From Bremerella sp. TYQ1 (GTDB lineage: Bacteria > Planctomycetota > Planctomycetia > Pirellulales > Pirellulaceae): DNA of 64,000 bases. The position numbers and the translations under genes are program-made. This document shows, in pieces, positions 18,697-28,142 of the stretch. The stretch spans positions 186,001 through 250,000 of the forward strand of contig NZ_CP083740.1 in the NCBI RefSeq assembly GCF_020150455.1. Direction: 5' to 3'. The notes beneath the pieces were generated by a model, which was not told the origin of the DNA, made no database searches, and worked only from the letters and a program-made list of their open reading frames with translations. Positions within the stretch are counted from its first letter, which is position 1. Each line of letters starts with the position of its first letter.

Positions 18697-19521
18697 ATGC
18701 CTAAATGGTTGTTGGTGTTCGCCGGTGGGGCGGTTGTTTTGGTGCTCTTGGGCTTCTTGTCTGTGGCCGTTTACCAGGCTCGAGAAGCGGCGAGGGCGAA
18801 CGACTGCCGGAATCATCTGAAGCAAGTTGTCTTCGCTTTGCACAACTATCACGACACTTATATCAGTAAGTTTCCGCCGACAGAGATGGACGAAAACAGC
18901 TGGAGGATACGCGTGAACCCAATGATGGTTTCGTCAGCGTTTTATTCGATGTATCGTCTAGAGGAACCGTGGGACAGCGAATGGAATAGCACGCTTGAAT
19001 TTCGCAGAATTGACTACGATATGTCACCCAAACATCGTTACAACAAGATCGTGCCTACCGACGACATGGTGAAAGAGATCGATCCGGCAGCAACATCCTT
19101 TGCATACGGTTGGTGGCAATGCCTTGCCGATTCCGCCCAGAAGTCGACGCATACATCGTATCTAATGCTTGTTGGCCCTCATGCGTTTGGATTGGCCAAT
19201 GATGCGCGTTCCTTTGATGAAATTACTGATGGGGCATCGATGACAATCGCCGTGGGCGAGACGACGGGGCGCGATATTTCGTGGCTGCAGCCGAAAGATT
19301 TTGACGTGGAAACGATGTCGTTTGCGATCAACGACCCCGGAACACGTTCCCTAGCGAGCCACCACTCCGGCGGACCGCAGGTTGGTATGGTCGACGGTAG
19401 CGTGATTCAACTTTCCCCAGAACTGCCGCCGGAATTGCTCCGTGCGATGATTACCATCAATGGTGGCGAGAAAATCATCGCTGACGAAAACACTCTCGGC
19501 GGGTATCGCTCGGAACGTTAA
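18697..19521 (+). CDS. DUF1559-like protein without prepilin cleavage motif
   Basis: A 274-residue protein whose N-terminal 25 residues form one plain membrane helix ([21 protein letters not shown]). It then rejoins the DUF1559 pattern at [19 protein letters not shown] and LHNYHDTY. The C-terminal [16 protein letters not shown] block is also typical. The GFTLVE prepilin peptidase site of the family is missing, so it is probably an uncleaved membrane-anchored paralogue. Its stop codon overlaps that of the next gene on the opposite strand in the four bases TTAA. Confidence 0.75.
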   Translation: MPKWLLVFAGGAVVLVLLGFLSVAVYQAREAARANDCRNHLKQVVFALHNYHDTYISKFPPTEMDENSWRIRVNPMMVSSAFYSMYRLEEPWDSEWNSTLEFRRIDYDMSPKHRYNKIVPTDDMVKEIDPAATSFAYGWWQCLADSAQKSTHTSYLMLVGPHAFGLANDARSFDEITDGASMTIAVGETTGRDISWLQPKDFDVETMSFAINDPGTRSLASHHSGGPQVGMVDGSVIQLSPELPPELLRAMITINGGEKIIADENTLGGYRSER

Positions 19522-20537
19522 CTCGTTTCCGTTTCGGCTGGGGCCGTTCTTACTTCGCCCAGCGGACGAAAGCCGTAAGTTTTTGTTTCCGGTTCGATGA
19601 CAAAGTCGTAGCCGAGCCAGAACATCACGCCGACACCCAGGGCCAATAAGCTGAACAACCCCAGGCCGGCCGACACCAGATAGTTGGCCACTGGATTGGT
19701 CGTGGAATCTTCGACGAGGCCTTCCAGCAAAATGGTGGCGTCAGGGTGGTTAGGCACTGTCTTGATAGGAACTTCGGTGGCGTCTGCTAAATATTCGTAG
19801 TACGCCGGAGTGACTTCCTTGTTGTGAATTACCGACTGACCGTCGTCCGAGGTGACTTCAAATTCGATGCGCGTGGTGACGCCATTGGGAGCCAGAAAGC
19901 GGCGGACGATCGGGGCGGTGGATTCAATGCCTTGTTCGGCCAGCAGTGCGTCGACTCGTTGCTGGTCGATTGCCGTAGTGGTCATAAAGACCGATCCGGC
20001 GATCATAAACGCGGCAAATGCGAACGCCCCCAATGCCTGCCAGCGAGCCTTTCGGCGGTGAAGCGTGCTTGACCGCTCTGGATTTTGCGAAGCGACTTGT
20101 TGCTTCAATATGGTGACCAGGTCTTCGTAGCCTTCGACGACCGACGGAATACGTGCGATCCGCTTTCCTTCGACATTCATTACGTCCAGATACTTCTGCT
20201 GCTGAATACCAGCTTCGCCCTGCGAGACCATCCCGACTTGTTCCCAGGGCGTGGTGACGACGTTGTTTCCTTTGATGGTCGAGATGCCTTCTTCGCCAAC
20301 GCTGATCTCTTGCGGAGCTTTGGCCAAATTCCAGGCATGCGTCAGTAGCGAGAACGCAATAATGGTCGGAACCGTCGACATCATGTGCAGCGTGATCTGC
20401 CCCTGCGAGGTGAACAGATTGATCACGAAACCGATCACTGCGACGAAAATCAGCGCGACACCTCCTAAAGTGAAGAGGGCCACTTGGTTTGAGTTATCGC
20501 TGGCGAGACGAAACGTCCGCGAAGAAACCTGGGGCAT
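19518..20537 (-). CDS. DUF3592-like membrane protein
   Basis: About 339 residues starting [11 protein letters not shown] (ATG at 20537; a longer frame runs to 20624 but its extension looks non-coding). Two N-terminal membrane helices (about 12-65) are followed by a small PH-like or binding region around [16 protein letters not shown] further helix (about 170-195) precedes a DUF3592-type domain with [19 protein letters not shown] and [16 protein letters not shown] last helix pair (about 280-315) follows. No catalytic residues are visible. It is tail-to-tail with the DUF1559-like gene. Function unknown. Confidence 0.65.
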   Translation of the reverse strand: MPQVSSRTFRLASDNSNQVALFTLGGVALIFVAVIGFVINLFTSQGQITLHMMSTVPTIIAFSLLTHAWNLAKAPQEISVGEEGISTIKGNNVVTTPWEQVGMVSQGEAGIQQQKYLDVMNVEGKRIARIPSVVEGYEDLVTILKQQVASQNPERSSTLHRRKARWQALGAFAFAAFMIAGSVFMTTTAIDQQRVDALLAEQGIESTAPIVRRFLAPNGVTTRIEFEVTSDDGQSVIHNKEVTPAYYEYLADATEVPIKTVPNHPDATILLEGLVEDSTTNPVANYLVSAGLGLFSLLALGVGVMFWLGYDFVIEPETKTYGFRPLGEVRTAPAETETS

Positions 20538-20619
20538 GAGAATGTTCTCACGTCGAAGGGGGCTGCAGGGTAGTTCGGAAGCGGAGTCCGGATTACACCA
20601 CATGCCGGCAAGAGATGCT

Positions 20620-20662
20620 ACCAAAAAAGAGAACCCCGCAAATTCGCTAGGAACTTGCGGGG
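20620..20662 (-). terminator. Intrinsic terminator, minus strand
   Basis: Read on the minus strand: stem CCCCGCAA, 13-nt loop, TTGCGGGG, then TTCTCTTTTTT. It ends transcription coming from the structured region at 20694-20796 or from DUF1802 further upstream. Confidence 0.8.
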
Positions 20663-20693
20663 CCTCATTGGTAGCCTGATCGGATTCTCAGAA

Positions 20694-20796
20694 GAGGTTC
20701 CGACAGGGAATGTGGTTGCCTACCGGCAACCCGCCGGTAGCCGTTAGGCAGAGCCACCTCTACGGCAAATACAGACAGATTCCACTGGAACACCTC
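20694..20796 (-). ncRNA. Candidate structured RNA upstream of a terminator
   Basis: No gene lies between 20538 and 20993, but nested pairing is clear. From outside in: GAGG (20694) with CCTC (20793), TTCC with GGAA, GGAAT (20707) with ATTCC (20779), GTGG (20712) with CCAC (20754), GCC with GGC, and a perfect 7-bp hairpin TACCGGC/GCCGGTA at 20721-20739. On the minus strand it runs into a rho-independent terminator. It could be a small RNA or a 3' UTR element of DUF1802. No known family is recognised; the elongated hairpin with central bulges is loosely like 6S RNA, but the sequence does not prove this. Confidence 0.35.
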
Positions 20797-20993
20797 CTTT
20801 CTACTAAAGCTCACCTTTGGTTGGACAGAACGCCGTGTAGAGCCAACCGCCGGTCTTCAGTAATGCCGCGATGCGTTATCGCGACCCTTCGGTAAACTTC
20901 ACTTTGAACCATGAAATCTTAATTGGCAAGACCAATTTTCAATTCACGTTTCGCTGTGAACGCCCCCTTAGGACAGGGCAATGAATTGTAGGT
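20797..20993. other. Intergenic, no gene seen
   Basis: The rest of the 456-bp gap between 20538 and 20994. One small hairpin (CGCGAT...ATCGCG, near 20868-20884) is visible. If the structured RNA is an independent gene, its promoter would be here on the minus strand. Confidence 0.4.
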
Positions 20994-21563
20994 TCACGCC
21001 CTCAGCGAGGAAAGTAGCAAATTTTTTCGGACCGCAAACGATTGCTCGTCTACGATCGGTTCGTAGTGGCCCATTTCCAGCGGGGCATCAAGCTCGACCC
21101 AACTCTTGCAGCCGGCCATCGCTTCGGTCGGCATAACCGTTACCGGCGTGGAAACCTCATACGCTCGTACCACTAAAAGGTGGATGCCCGGGCTGCGATA
21201 ATGAAACCGCATCTGCAGCGCTTCGTGGTTTAAGATCTGCTCGAACATCGACGCCGCCAGCTTCGCTTCGTCTTCCACGTAAACGGCATCGGTCACTTCG
21301 CAAACCAGGCTCATCGTCACCTCGGGGGAAGTCGCCGGCTGCGTGAACTCCGGGTGCTCTTTCAAAAGCTGTTGACCGAGCGAGTTCAGCTTCGCCCCGG
21401 CCTCGTGGAAGTGTGTCGGATAAAGCCAGAACCGATCCTTCGGCAGCTCGAACTCTCCTTCCGGTTCCGAAATGCCCCCTTTGCGGGCCAAGACAATCTG
21501 TTGACCACGACGGATGGCCTCGCAGACGACGTTCCACTCTTTCAGGGCAAGTTGACAACTCAT
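20994..21563 (-). CDS. DUF1802 family protein
   Basis: A 189-residue cytoplasmic protein opening ALKEWNVVCEAIRRGQQIVLARKGGI, the hallmark of DUF1802. DRFWLYPTHFHE and a C-terminal WVELDAPLEMG follow. No signal or membrane segment. The family is found in planctomycetes, cyanobacteria and others and has no established function. The gene is divergent from the cytochrome-like DUF1549/1553 gene. Confidence 0.82.
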   Translation of the reverse strand: MSCQLALKEWNVVCEAIRRGQQIVLARKGGISEPEGEFELPKDRFWLYPTHFHEAGAKLNSLGQQLLKEHPEFTQPATSPEVTMSLVCEVTDAVYVEDEAKLAASMFEQILNHEALQMRFHYRSPGIHLLVVRAYEVSTPVTVMPTEAMAGCKSWVELDAPLEMGHYEPIVDEQSFAVRKNLLLSSLRA

Positions 21564-21724
21564 ATCGAAGGTCGTCCCTTCCTTTTAAGGACCGATTACG
21601 CAGCTTTAAATCGACGTAAAGTCAATCTGGCCGCCGAATTAATGTGGCATAACGCGCAGCGACTTGCTAAGTTTGAACGTAGCACTACTCACCCCCTCCC
21701 GCCTCCGCTGACCTACCTGCAGAA

Positions 21725-24700
21725 ATGATAATGATGGTGCCACAATCCGTAAGGACTGCGTTCGCCGCGTCGCTACTGCTGCTTATGTTGTCTGGCAGTG
21801 GGCAAGCTGCGGAATTGGAACCACCCACGTTCGATGCCGCTCAGCTCGAATTCTTCGAGAAGGATATCCGACCTATTCTGGTCCAGCGCTGCTACGAATG
21901 CCATGGCCCCGATTCGGATGCCCCTGGCGGCGGGCTCTATCTCACCTCCCGCGGAGCCATCCTCGATGGCGGCGATAGCGGCGAAGCCATTGTTGTCGGC
22001 AAGCCGGATGAAAGCTTGCTGATCGAATCGATTCATTACGACGGCATCTACCAAATGCCTCCCAAGTCGAAGATGCCTGCCGACGAAATCGCCAAGCTCG
22101 AGCGTTGGGTCAAGTTGGGCGCACCCTGGCCGGCCGGCGAGGAAAGCAATACGCCCAAGAAAGAAGTCTTCGACATCGAGCAGCGCAAAGCAAAGCACTG
22201 GGCCTGGCAGCCGGTTCAGCGGCCAGAACTGCCAGCGGTGAAAAACGAGGTCTGGCCTCAAGACCCACTCGATCGTTTTATCTTGGCCAAGCTCGAAGAA
22301 GCGAAACTCGCTCCCAACTCTCCTGCAGAAAAGACAACCCTCTTGCGCCGTGTCTACTTCGATCTGATCGGCTTGCCGCCGCAGCCGGACGAAGTGAAAG
22401 CGTTCCTCGCCGATTCGTCGCCTGACGCGTTGGCCAAAGTGGTCGATCGCCTGCTCGCTTCCCCTCGCTATGGCGAACATTGGGGACGTCATTGGCTCGA
22501 CCTCGTGCGTTATGCCGAATCGCGAGGACACGAGTTCGACTACGACATTCCCAACGCCTACGAATATCGCGACTACGTTATTCGTTCGTTGAACGAGGAC
22601 ATCCCGTACAACCAGTTGGTGATCGAGCATGTCGCTGGCGACTTATTGAAGGAGCCCCGTCGCAACAAAGAAGCGGGCTACAACGAGTCGGTCCTTGGCA
22701 CCGGGTTTTGGCATCTGGGAGATTGGGTTCACTCGCCGGTCGATATCCGCAAGGACGAAACCGACCGCTTCGACAACATGCTCGATGTGATGAACAAAGC
22801 GTTTCTCGGGCTGACAGTCACATGTGCGCGTTGTCACGATCATAAGTTCGACGCCATTTCTCAGGCCGACTACTATGCCCAAATGGGTTTCCTTCAAAGC
22901 TCTGCCTATCGCCAGGTTCGCTTTGAAACGGCCGAGCACAATCAGCAAATCGCTCAGGCTCTCGAGTCGCTTCGCGAAGAGTTCCAAAACAAAGCAGTAC
23001 AAGCCTATCAGCAAAGTATCGACCAAGCGGCTGAGCGCTGGAAGAAAGAACTGCAAACGCCTGAGTCGGCTTGGAATGTCGCACTCGCGAAAGCAGTTCA
23101 GGACGGAAAACATCCGCTCCACTTCTGGGCCAAGTATCTTGCTGCCTCTGCCGAACAACAGCCAAGTGTTTTGGCCGCAGCCAAGAACGTAATGGACAAG
23201 CAGCAAGCCGACGCCGCTGCTTACCGGGGGCAGATCGTTCACGACTTTGCCCGACTTGTCCCCAATCAGTGGCGAACCGACGGCGTCGCCTTCGGTAGCC
23301 AGCCTCGTGCCGCCGGCGAATTTGTCTGGGACGTATCATCACCTCCGTCACTGCGAGGCGTTCGTACCGACGGCGCGGCCGTTTACGACACGCGTTGGAG
23401 CGGACTGAAAATCGCGAAGGGTGTTCAGGATGACTTCGGTAAGACACGAAATTGGAATCGCGCCGGGCGAACGCTGAAGACACGTACGTTTGATTTAAGC
23501 GATGGCCGGATTCATTATCTCGTCAAAGGGAGCGGCAGGGCTTTTGCGGTGGTCGACTCTCATCGTCTCGTACAAGGCCCGCTGCATGGAGCGACTGTGA
23601 AGGAATGGAAGTCGAACGACGCCGGTCAGATTCGTTGGATCACGCACGACCTTCGCGACTACCAAGGGCACGCCGTCCATGTCGAGCTGACACCGATCGA
23701 TAACCAGCCGATGGAAATCTTGCAGATTGCCGAAGGGGAAACGCACCCTCCACTGCCAGCACCGCAAGTTGCGTCGGCCGCTTCGCTACAGCCGTCGGAA
23801 AATGCCATTGGTTCGTTGGTCGAGGCATTGAAACAAGCTCCGCATTCTGCCGACGGCGCCCCGCTGGCCGATTGGCTGGTGCGTCATTGGGACAAGCTGA
23901 TGCCAGAGAAAGCGAACCCATTCGATGCGTTGGCCCAGCAGTACCGAGAACAATCGGACGCGATCATGGCCAATGCCAAGTGGGCGTCCCGCACGGCGCC
24001 TGGGATGTGGGATAACTCAGCCGAGAGCGAATATCTGCTGATCCGAGGGAACACGCTCAACCCGGCCGATCAGGTCGAACGGCAGCTGCTCACCGCCATT
24101 CAAGCGGAGTCTCAGTCGTACGACGCTCATGGGAGTGGTCGCTTGGAACTCGCCCACCAGATGATGCATCCCGACAATCCGTTTGCCTCGCGTGTGGCGG
24201 TCAATCGAATCTGGCACTACCTAATGGGACGCGGGATCGTTCGCTCGGTCGATAACTTCGGCGTGCTGGGCGAGCAGCCGACGCATCCGGAATTGCTTGA
24301 TTATCTGGCGAGTGAATTCGTCGCCGATGGTTGGTCGTTGAAACGAATGATTCGTCGGGTCGTGTTGTCGCAGACCTATCAAATGTCGTCCGTGCAAGCG
24401 GGCGCCGCGGAAGAGCAAGATCCGAAAAACGATCTGTTTCATCGTACGGAAGTAAAGCGTCTGACCGGCGAAGCGATTCGCGACAGTTTGCTTTCTGTCA
24501 GCGGGAAGCTCGACGAAAAGATGTATGGCCGCAGTGTTCCTGTCCATCTGACATCGTTCATGCAAGGACGAGGCCGACCCAGCAAGAGCGGTCCCGTCGA
24601 CGGCCAAGGTCGCCGCAGCGTGTATCTTGAGATTCGGCGGAACTTCCTCTCTCCGATGATGCTGGCCTTCGACACGCCGCAGCCGATCACGACGATCGGT

Positions 24701-25018
24701 CGTCGGAACCAATCGAACGTGCCGGCCCAGTCGTTGATATTGCTGAACGACCCCATGGTGATCGAGCAGTGCGAGCATTGGGCGAAAAAGGCCATCGCCG
24801 AAACGCCCGACGATGCCCACTTGCGGATCGAGCGAATGATTCAGGAAGCGTTTTCGCGGCCACCGACCGAGGCGGAGCAAGCGTTGGCGCTACAGTTTCT
24901 TGATTCGCATGCGAAGACACTAGGCGTCGATCCGAATCAGACGCTGGCATCGGTCGAGCTGTGGCGTGACCTGGCCCATGTGTTGGTCAACGCGAAGCCA
25001 TTCATTTTTGTTCGTTAG
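21725..25018 (+). CDS. PSCyt1/DUF1549/DUF1553 (PSD1) planctomycete protein
   Basis: A 1097-residue exported protein with signal peptide (about residues 7-29). The planctomycete cytochrome c-like domain carries CYECH at residues 56-60, a candidate covalent haem site. DUF1549 follows (about 170-390), with a second CxxCH, CARCH, at 367-371. A middle region with a jelly-roll-like module comes next, then DUF1553 at the C-terminus (about 800-1065; ASRVAVNRIWHYLMGRGIV, NVPAQSLILLNDP). These proteins are highly expanded in planctomycetes and usually sit beside a DUF1501 gene, as here (15 nt downstream). Biochemical role not established; a part in periplasmic or surface polysaccharide processing is often proposed. 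Confidence 0.93.
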   Translation: MIMMVPQSVRTAFAASLLLLMLSGSGQAAELEPPTFDAAQLEFFEKDIRPILVQRCYECHGPDSDAPGGGLYLTSRGAILDGGDSGEAIVVGKPDESLLIESIHYDGIYQMPPKSKMPADEIAKLERWVKLGAPWPAGEESNTPKKEVFDIEQRKAKHWAWQPVQRPELPAVKNEVWPQDPLDRFILAKLEEAKLAPNSPAEKTTLLRRVYFDLIGLPPQPDEVKAFLADSSPDALAKVVDRLLASPRYGEHWGRHWLDLVRYAESRGHEFDYDIPNAYEYRDYVIRSLNEDIPYNQLVIEHVAGDLLKEPRRNKEAGYNESVLGTGFWHLGDWVHSPVDIRKDETDRFDNMLDVMNKAFLGLTVTCARCHDHKFDAISQADYYAQMGFLQSSAYRQVRFETAEHNQQIAQALESLREEFQNKAVQAYQQSIDQAAERWKKELQTPESAWNVALAKAVQDGKHPLHFWAKYLAASAEQQPSVLAAAKNVMDKQQADAAAYRGQIVHDFARLVPNQWRTDGVAFGSQPRAAGEFVWDVSSPPSLRGVRTDGAAVYDTRWSGLKIAKGVQDDFGKTRNWNRAGRTLKTRTFDLSDGRIHYLVKGSGRAFAVVDSHRLVQGPLHGATVKEWKSNDAGQIRWITHDLRDYQGHAVHVELTPIDNQPMEILQIAEGETHPPLPAPQVASAASLQPSENAIGSLVEALKQAPHSADGAPLADWLVRHWDKLMPEKANPFDALAQQYREQSDAIMANAKWASRTAPGMWDNSAESEYLLIRGNTLNPADQVERQLLTAIQAESQSYDAHGSGRLELAHQMMHPDNPFASRVAVNRIWHYLMGRGIVRSVDNFGVLGEQPTHPELLDYLASEFVADGWSLKRMIRRVVLSQTYQMSSVQAGAAEEQDPKNDLFHRTEVKRLTGEAIRDSLLSVSGKLDEKMYGRSVPVHLTSFMQGRGRPSKSGPVDGQGRRSVYLEIRRNFLSPMMLAFDTPQPITTIGRRNQSNVPAQSLILLNDPMVIEQCEHWAKKAIAETPDDAHLRIERMIQEAFSRPPTEAEQALALQFLDSHAKTLGVDPNQTLASVELWRDLAHVLVNAKPFIFVR

Positions 25019-25033
25019 TCGCGGAGAGATCGC

Positions 25034-26449
25034 GTGAATTGTTGTTCTTCTCAACAGGGCAAGATGAGTCGTCGGCAGCTGCTTTCCAGCGCCGCGTGCG
25101 GTTTCGGTTCGTTGGCACTCAACTGGATGCTGCATCGTGACGCGACCGCAAGTGAACGCTTGGGACTGTTAGGGTCACCCCATGCTGCTCCGAAAGTGAA
25201 GAGCGTCATCTTCTTGTACATGGATGGCGGTCCTTCGCAAGTCGATACGTTCGATCCGAAACCGCTGCTGAAGAAGTACGACGGTAAGCCCTTTCCGGCT
25301 AAGACCGAGCCGACGCAGTTCAACAATTTGGGTGGAACGCTGGCGAGCCCCTGGAAGTTTCAAAAGCATGGGCAAAGTGGGATCGAAGTCAGCGAGCTGT
25401 TTCCGAATGTGGCCAAACATGTCGACGACTTGGCCGTGATACGTTCGATGACGTCGAACTTCTCGGAACATACCAACGCCAACTATTTCCTGCACACCGG
25501 CAGTGGATTGCAGGGGCGCCCCAGCATGGGAGCGTGGACGACATACGGCTTAGGCAGCGAGAACGATAACCTGCCGGGCTTTGTGGTGCTCAACGGTGGT
25601 TTGATTCCGCCTGGCGGGCTCGATAACTTCAACAGCGGATTCCTGCCGGCCGCATTCCAAGGTTCGATCTTCGCCGCGAACGATCCGCCGGTGGCGAACA
25701 TCAAGTCGCGCGATAAAAGCCCTGCGGCGCAGCGTAGCAAATTGGATTTGCTGGAGAAGCTCGATCAGCTGACGCTTAATCAGGTCGGCGTCAACGACCA
25801 GATGGAGTCGGCGATTGCGAACTATGAACTTGCATTCCGGATGCAGTCGGCCGTGCCGAATCTTATGGACCTCGCTGACGAAACGCCGAAGACGTTGGAA
25901 GAGTATGGCTTGAATCATTCGTACGACAAGACCCAGATCTTCGGCCGGATGTGTTTGCTCTCGCGACGTCTCGTCGAGCGAGGCGTTCGCTTTGTCGAAC
26001 TGACGGTCCCGAACGTGGGACACGATCGTTGGGATCAGCACAGCAATCTGAAAGATGGTCACGAGAAGAATAGCCTGGCCGTCGATCAGCCGATTGCCGC
26101 GCTCCTGGCCGACTTGAAACGCCGCGGGATGTTGGACTCGACGTTGGTTGTCTGGGGAGGCGAATTCGGAAGGACTCCCTTCGCCCAAGGAAAGAACGGC
26201 CGCGACCATAATCCGTTCGGTTTCACCATGTGGATGGCCGGCGGCGGCGTGAAGGGGGGAACCGTTTACGGCAGCACCGACGAGTTCGGGTACAAAGTGC
26301 AAGAGAACCGCGTCGAGATCCATGATCTTCATGCCACGATTTTGCATCTGCTGGGAGTCGACCATGAACGGCTCACGTTCCGTTTTAGCGGCCGAGACAT
26401 GCGACTTACGGACGTTCATGGGCATATCTTGCACGATATCCTCACGTAG
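25034..26449 (+). CDS. DUF1501 protein with Tat signal
   Basis: A 471-residue protein of the alkaline-phosphatase/sulfatase-like DUF1501 family. The N-terminus has a twin-arginine motif SRRQLL followed by a hydrophobic stretch, so export by Tat is likely. Family signatures: VIFLYMDGGPSQVDTFDPKP, FVELTVPNVGHDRWDQH and WGGEFGRTPFAQ. The start is a GTG with GGAGAG five to seven nt before it; an internal ATG at 25064 is an alternative. It follows the PSD1 gene by 15 nt, a fixed pairing in planctomycetes that suggests joint action. Confidence 0.92.
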   Translation: MNCCSSQQGKMSRRQLLSSAACGFGSLALNWMLHRDATASERLGLLGSPHAAPKVKSVIFLYMDGGPSQVDTFDPKPLLKKYDGKPFPAKTEPTQFNNLGGTLASPWKFQKHGQSGIEVSELFPNVAKHVDDLAVIRSMTSNFSEHTNANYFLHTGSGLQGRPSMGAWTTYGLGSENDNLPGFVVLNGGLIPPGGLDNFNSGFLPAAFQGSIFAANDPPVANIKSRDKSPAAQRSKLDLLEKLDQLTLNQVGVNDQMESAIANYELAFRMQSAVPNLMDLADETPKTLEEYGLNHSYDKTQIFGRMCLLSRRLVERGVRFVELTVPNVGHDRWDQHSNLKDGHEKNSLAVDQPIAALLADLKRRGMLDSTLVVWGGEFGRTPFAQGKNGRDHNPFGFTMWMAGGGVKGGTVYGSTDEFGYKVQENRVEIHDLHATILHLLGVDHERLTFRFSGRDMRLTDVHGHILHDILT

Positions 26450-26630
26450 TTTGCGCGAAGTTTGCGCCTAATCGCGTGAACTTTGCGCCGGCATTGCGGT
26501 CCTTCAAGGAAGCACGAAAGGACCCACTTCGGCAGCAAAACGGCAAATCGTCACCACTTACGGCGAATGAGTGCCAAACGGCCCCTTGACAATCGACCCG
26601 TTCCGGCGGAAACTGGTTCCCTTCCCAAAC

Positions 26631-26703
<73 letters not shown>

Positions 26704-26730
26704 CTTTAAAGCATTTCTGTGCAAGCATTT

Positions 26731-26767
26731 AAGGCGATTTCAGCAAACGGCTGACATCGCCTTTTTT
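26731..26767 (+). terminator. Intrinsic terminator after tRNA-Lys
   Basis: Stem AAGGCGATTTCAGC with GCTGACATCGCCTT (one mismatch), 5-nt loop, then a T-run. It lies four bases from the convergent rsmH stop. Confidence 0.9.
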
Positions 26768-26770
26768 CGT

Positions 26771-27658
26771 TTAGATGCGCTCGGCAACACGCAGCTTGGC
26801 AGTCCGGCTGCGAGGGTTCGCGGCGATTTCCTCGTCGGTGGCCGTGATCGGCTTTTTCGTCAGCCGATTCAATCGAGGATCTTCCAAGAAAGCTTGCTTC
26901 ACAGGTCGATCTTCCAGCGAATGGAAGCTGATAATCGCCAATCGCCCGCCAGGCTTCAGGCGGTCTGGAAGCGTCTCTAAAGCGGTCTCCAGGGACGAGA
27001 GCTCCCGATTTACGGCGATACGCAGCGCTTGAAACGTACGCGTAGCCGGATGGATCCTACCGCGTCCGCTGCCGGCACTTGGGGGATAGCAGCTGATCAC
27101 CACGTCAGCCAGCTGCTTTGCGGTCTCGAACGGCGTTTCCTTGCGGATATGGCAGATCTTCTTAGCGATGCGGCGACTAAGGCGTTCCTCGCCGTTCTGA
27201 TAGATCAAATCGGCTAGATCTTTCTCTTTCAGATGATTCACCAAGTCAGCGGCTGTTTTCTTGTCGCGCAGATCGAACCGCAGATCGAGCGGCCCGTCCG
27301 ATTCAAAGCTGAAGCCGCGGTCATCGTCGGCCAGTTGATCGCTCGAAAGCCCGAGGTCCAATAGAATTCCGTCGACTCGATCGACTTCCAGTTCGTCGAG
27401 AATCTTAGGGATCTCGACAAAGTTGGCATGAGCAATTTTGACCGGCAAACCGGCCAACGTTTCTTCGGCTCGCTTGAGCGGTATCACGTCGCGGTCGACC
27501 GCAATCACGAAGCCTTCGTCGCCGAGCTTTTCGGCCATCATCCGCGTGTGCCCACCACCTCCGAGGGTACCGTCGACGATGACTTTGCCCGGTGCCGGGT
27601 CGAGCCACTGCAAGACTTCGGCGGGCAGAACAGGGACGTGAATGGTCGGTGCGGCCAT
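26771..27658 (-). CDS. rsmH: 16S rRNA (cytosine1402-N4)-methyltransferase RsmH (MraW)
   Basis: RsmH uses S-adenosylmethionine to methylate C1402 in the decoding centre of 16S rRNA. The N-terminus HVPVLPAEVLQWL, the SAM loop VIVDGTLGGGGHT and GILLDLGLSSDQL are all diagnostic. The C-terminus has RLAIISFHSLEDRPVKQ and SRTAKLRVAERI. At 295 residues it is of normal size. In many bacteria it follows mraZ at the head of the dcw cluster; neither mraZ nor ftsL/ftsI is next to it here, so it stands alone. Confidence 0.95.
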   Translation of the reverse strand: MAAPTIHVPVLPAEVLQWLDPAPGKVIVDGTLGGGGHTRMMAEKLGDEGFVIAVDRDVIPLKRAEETLAGLPVKIAHANFVEIPKILDELEVDRVDGILLDLGLSSDQLADDDRGFSFESDGPLDLRFDLRDKKTAADLVNHLKEKDLADLIYQNGEERLSRRIAKKICHIRKETPFETAKQLADVVISCYPPSAGSGRGRIHPATRTFQALRIAVNRELSSLETALETLPDRLKPGGRLAIISFHSLEDRPVKQAFLEDPRLNRLTKKPITATDEEIAANPRSRTAKLRVAERI

Positions 27659-28142
27659 GGATTCGTTCAGTAAAACTCGGGCAAAACGTCCAGCTTACCC
27701 AAGCCAACCGCCCCCGGGCAGGGCGGGAAAGAAAAAATCCGTCGTGGCGCATCCGTGCCCCAAATCGACGGATCTTGTGGAGTCGCCGCTGCACTAGCGA
27801 CTTCACAGGGCTTGCCCGACCCGGCTTCAGTCTTTGAATCCGTGATGACATACGTCTCCCGATAGTGGCCTGATCGGGAAGAGCGACATCGCGCGGAGCA
27901 AGCTTCGGACGTAAGAAAATATTGCTTAGTTGCGAAGTTGTTATTTAGCAAAACATCAACAATCGATGTCGCTTGATGAGCATGTGATTGAGGATATTCG
28001 GCGACGAAAATTCGTCAATCCAGAAATGATTACCGCGGCAATGCTAGCGTGTGAGGGCTAGCGTGGGTAACGTTTGGCCGTCGTAAGGGTTGCGAGGAAT
28101 CCCCCCGCTGGAAAAAGTTTTCTGGATTACAGAAATGGCGTG
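27659..28142. other. Intergenic region, no gene seen
   Basis: 484 bp between rsmH and the glycosyltransferase, both on the minus strand. Short frames here lack family sequence and normal composition. It should contain the rsmH promoter. No hairpin or riboswitch was recognised. Confidence 0.6.

Noticed and set aside
19518..19521. Stop codons of two convergent genes share TTAA
   Set aside because: Tail-to-tail overlaps of this size are common and need no special explanation.
20710..20895. Small plus-strand frame of 61 codons
   Set aside because: It overlaps the base-paired region and has no ribosome site or family sequence.
27667..27951. Minus-strand frame upstream of rsmH, considered as mraZ
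   Set aside because: The translated sequence does not show any MraZ/SpoVT-like features and is Ser/Arg-rich in a way typical of non-coding frames.
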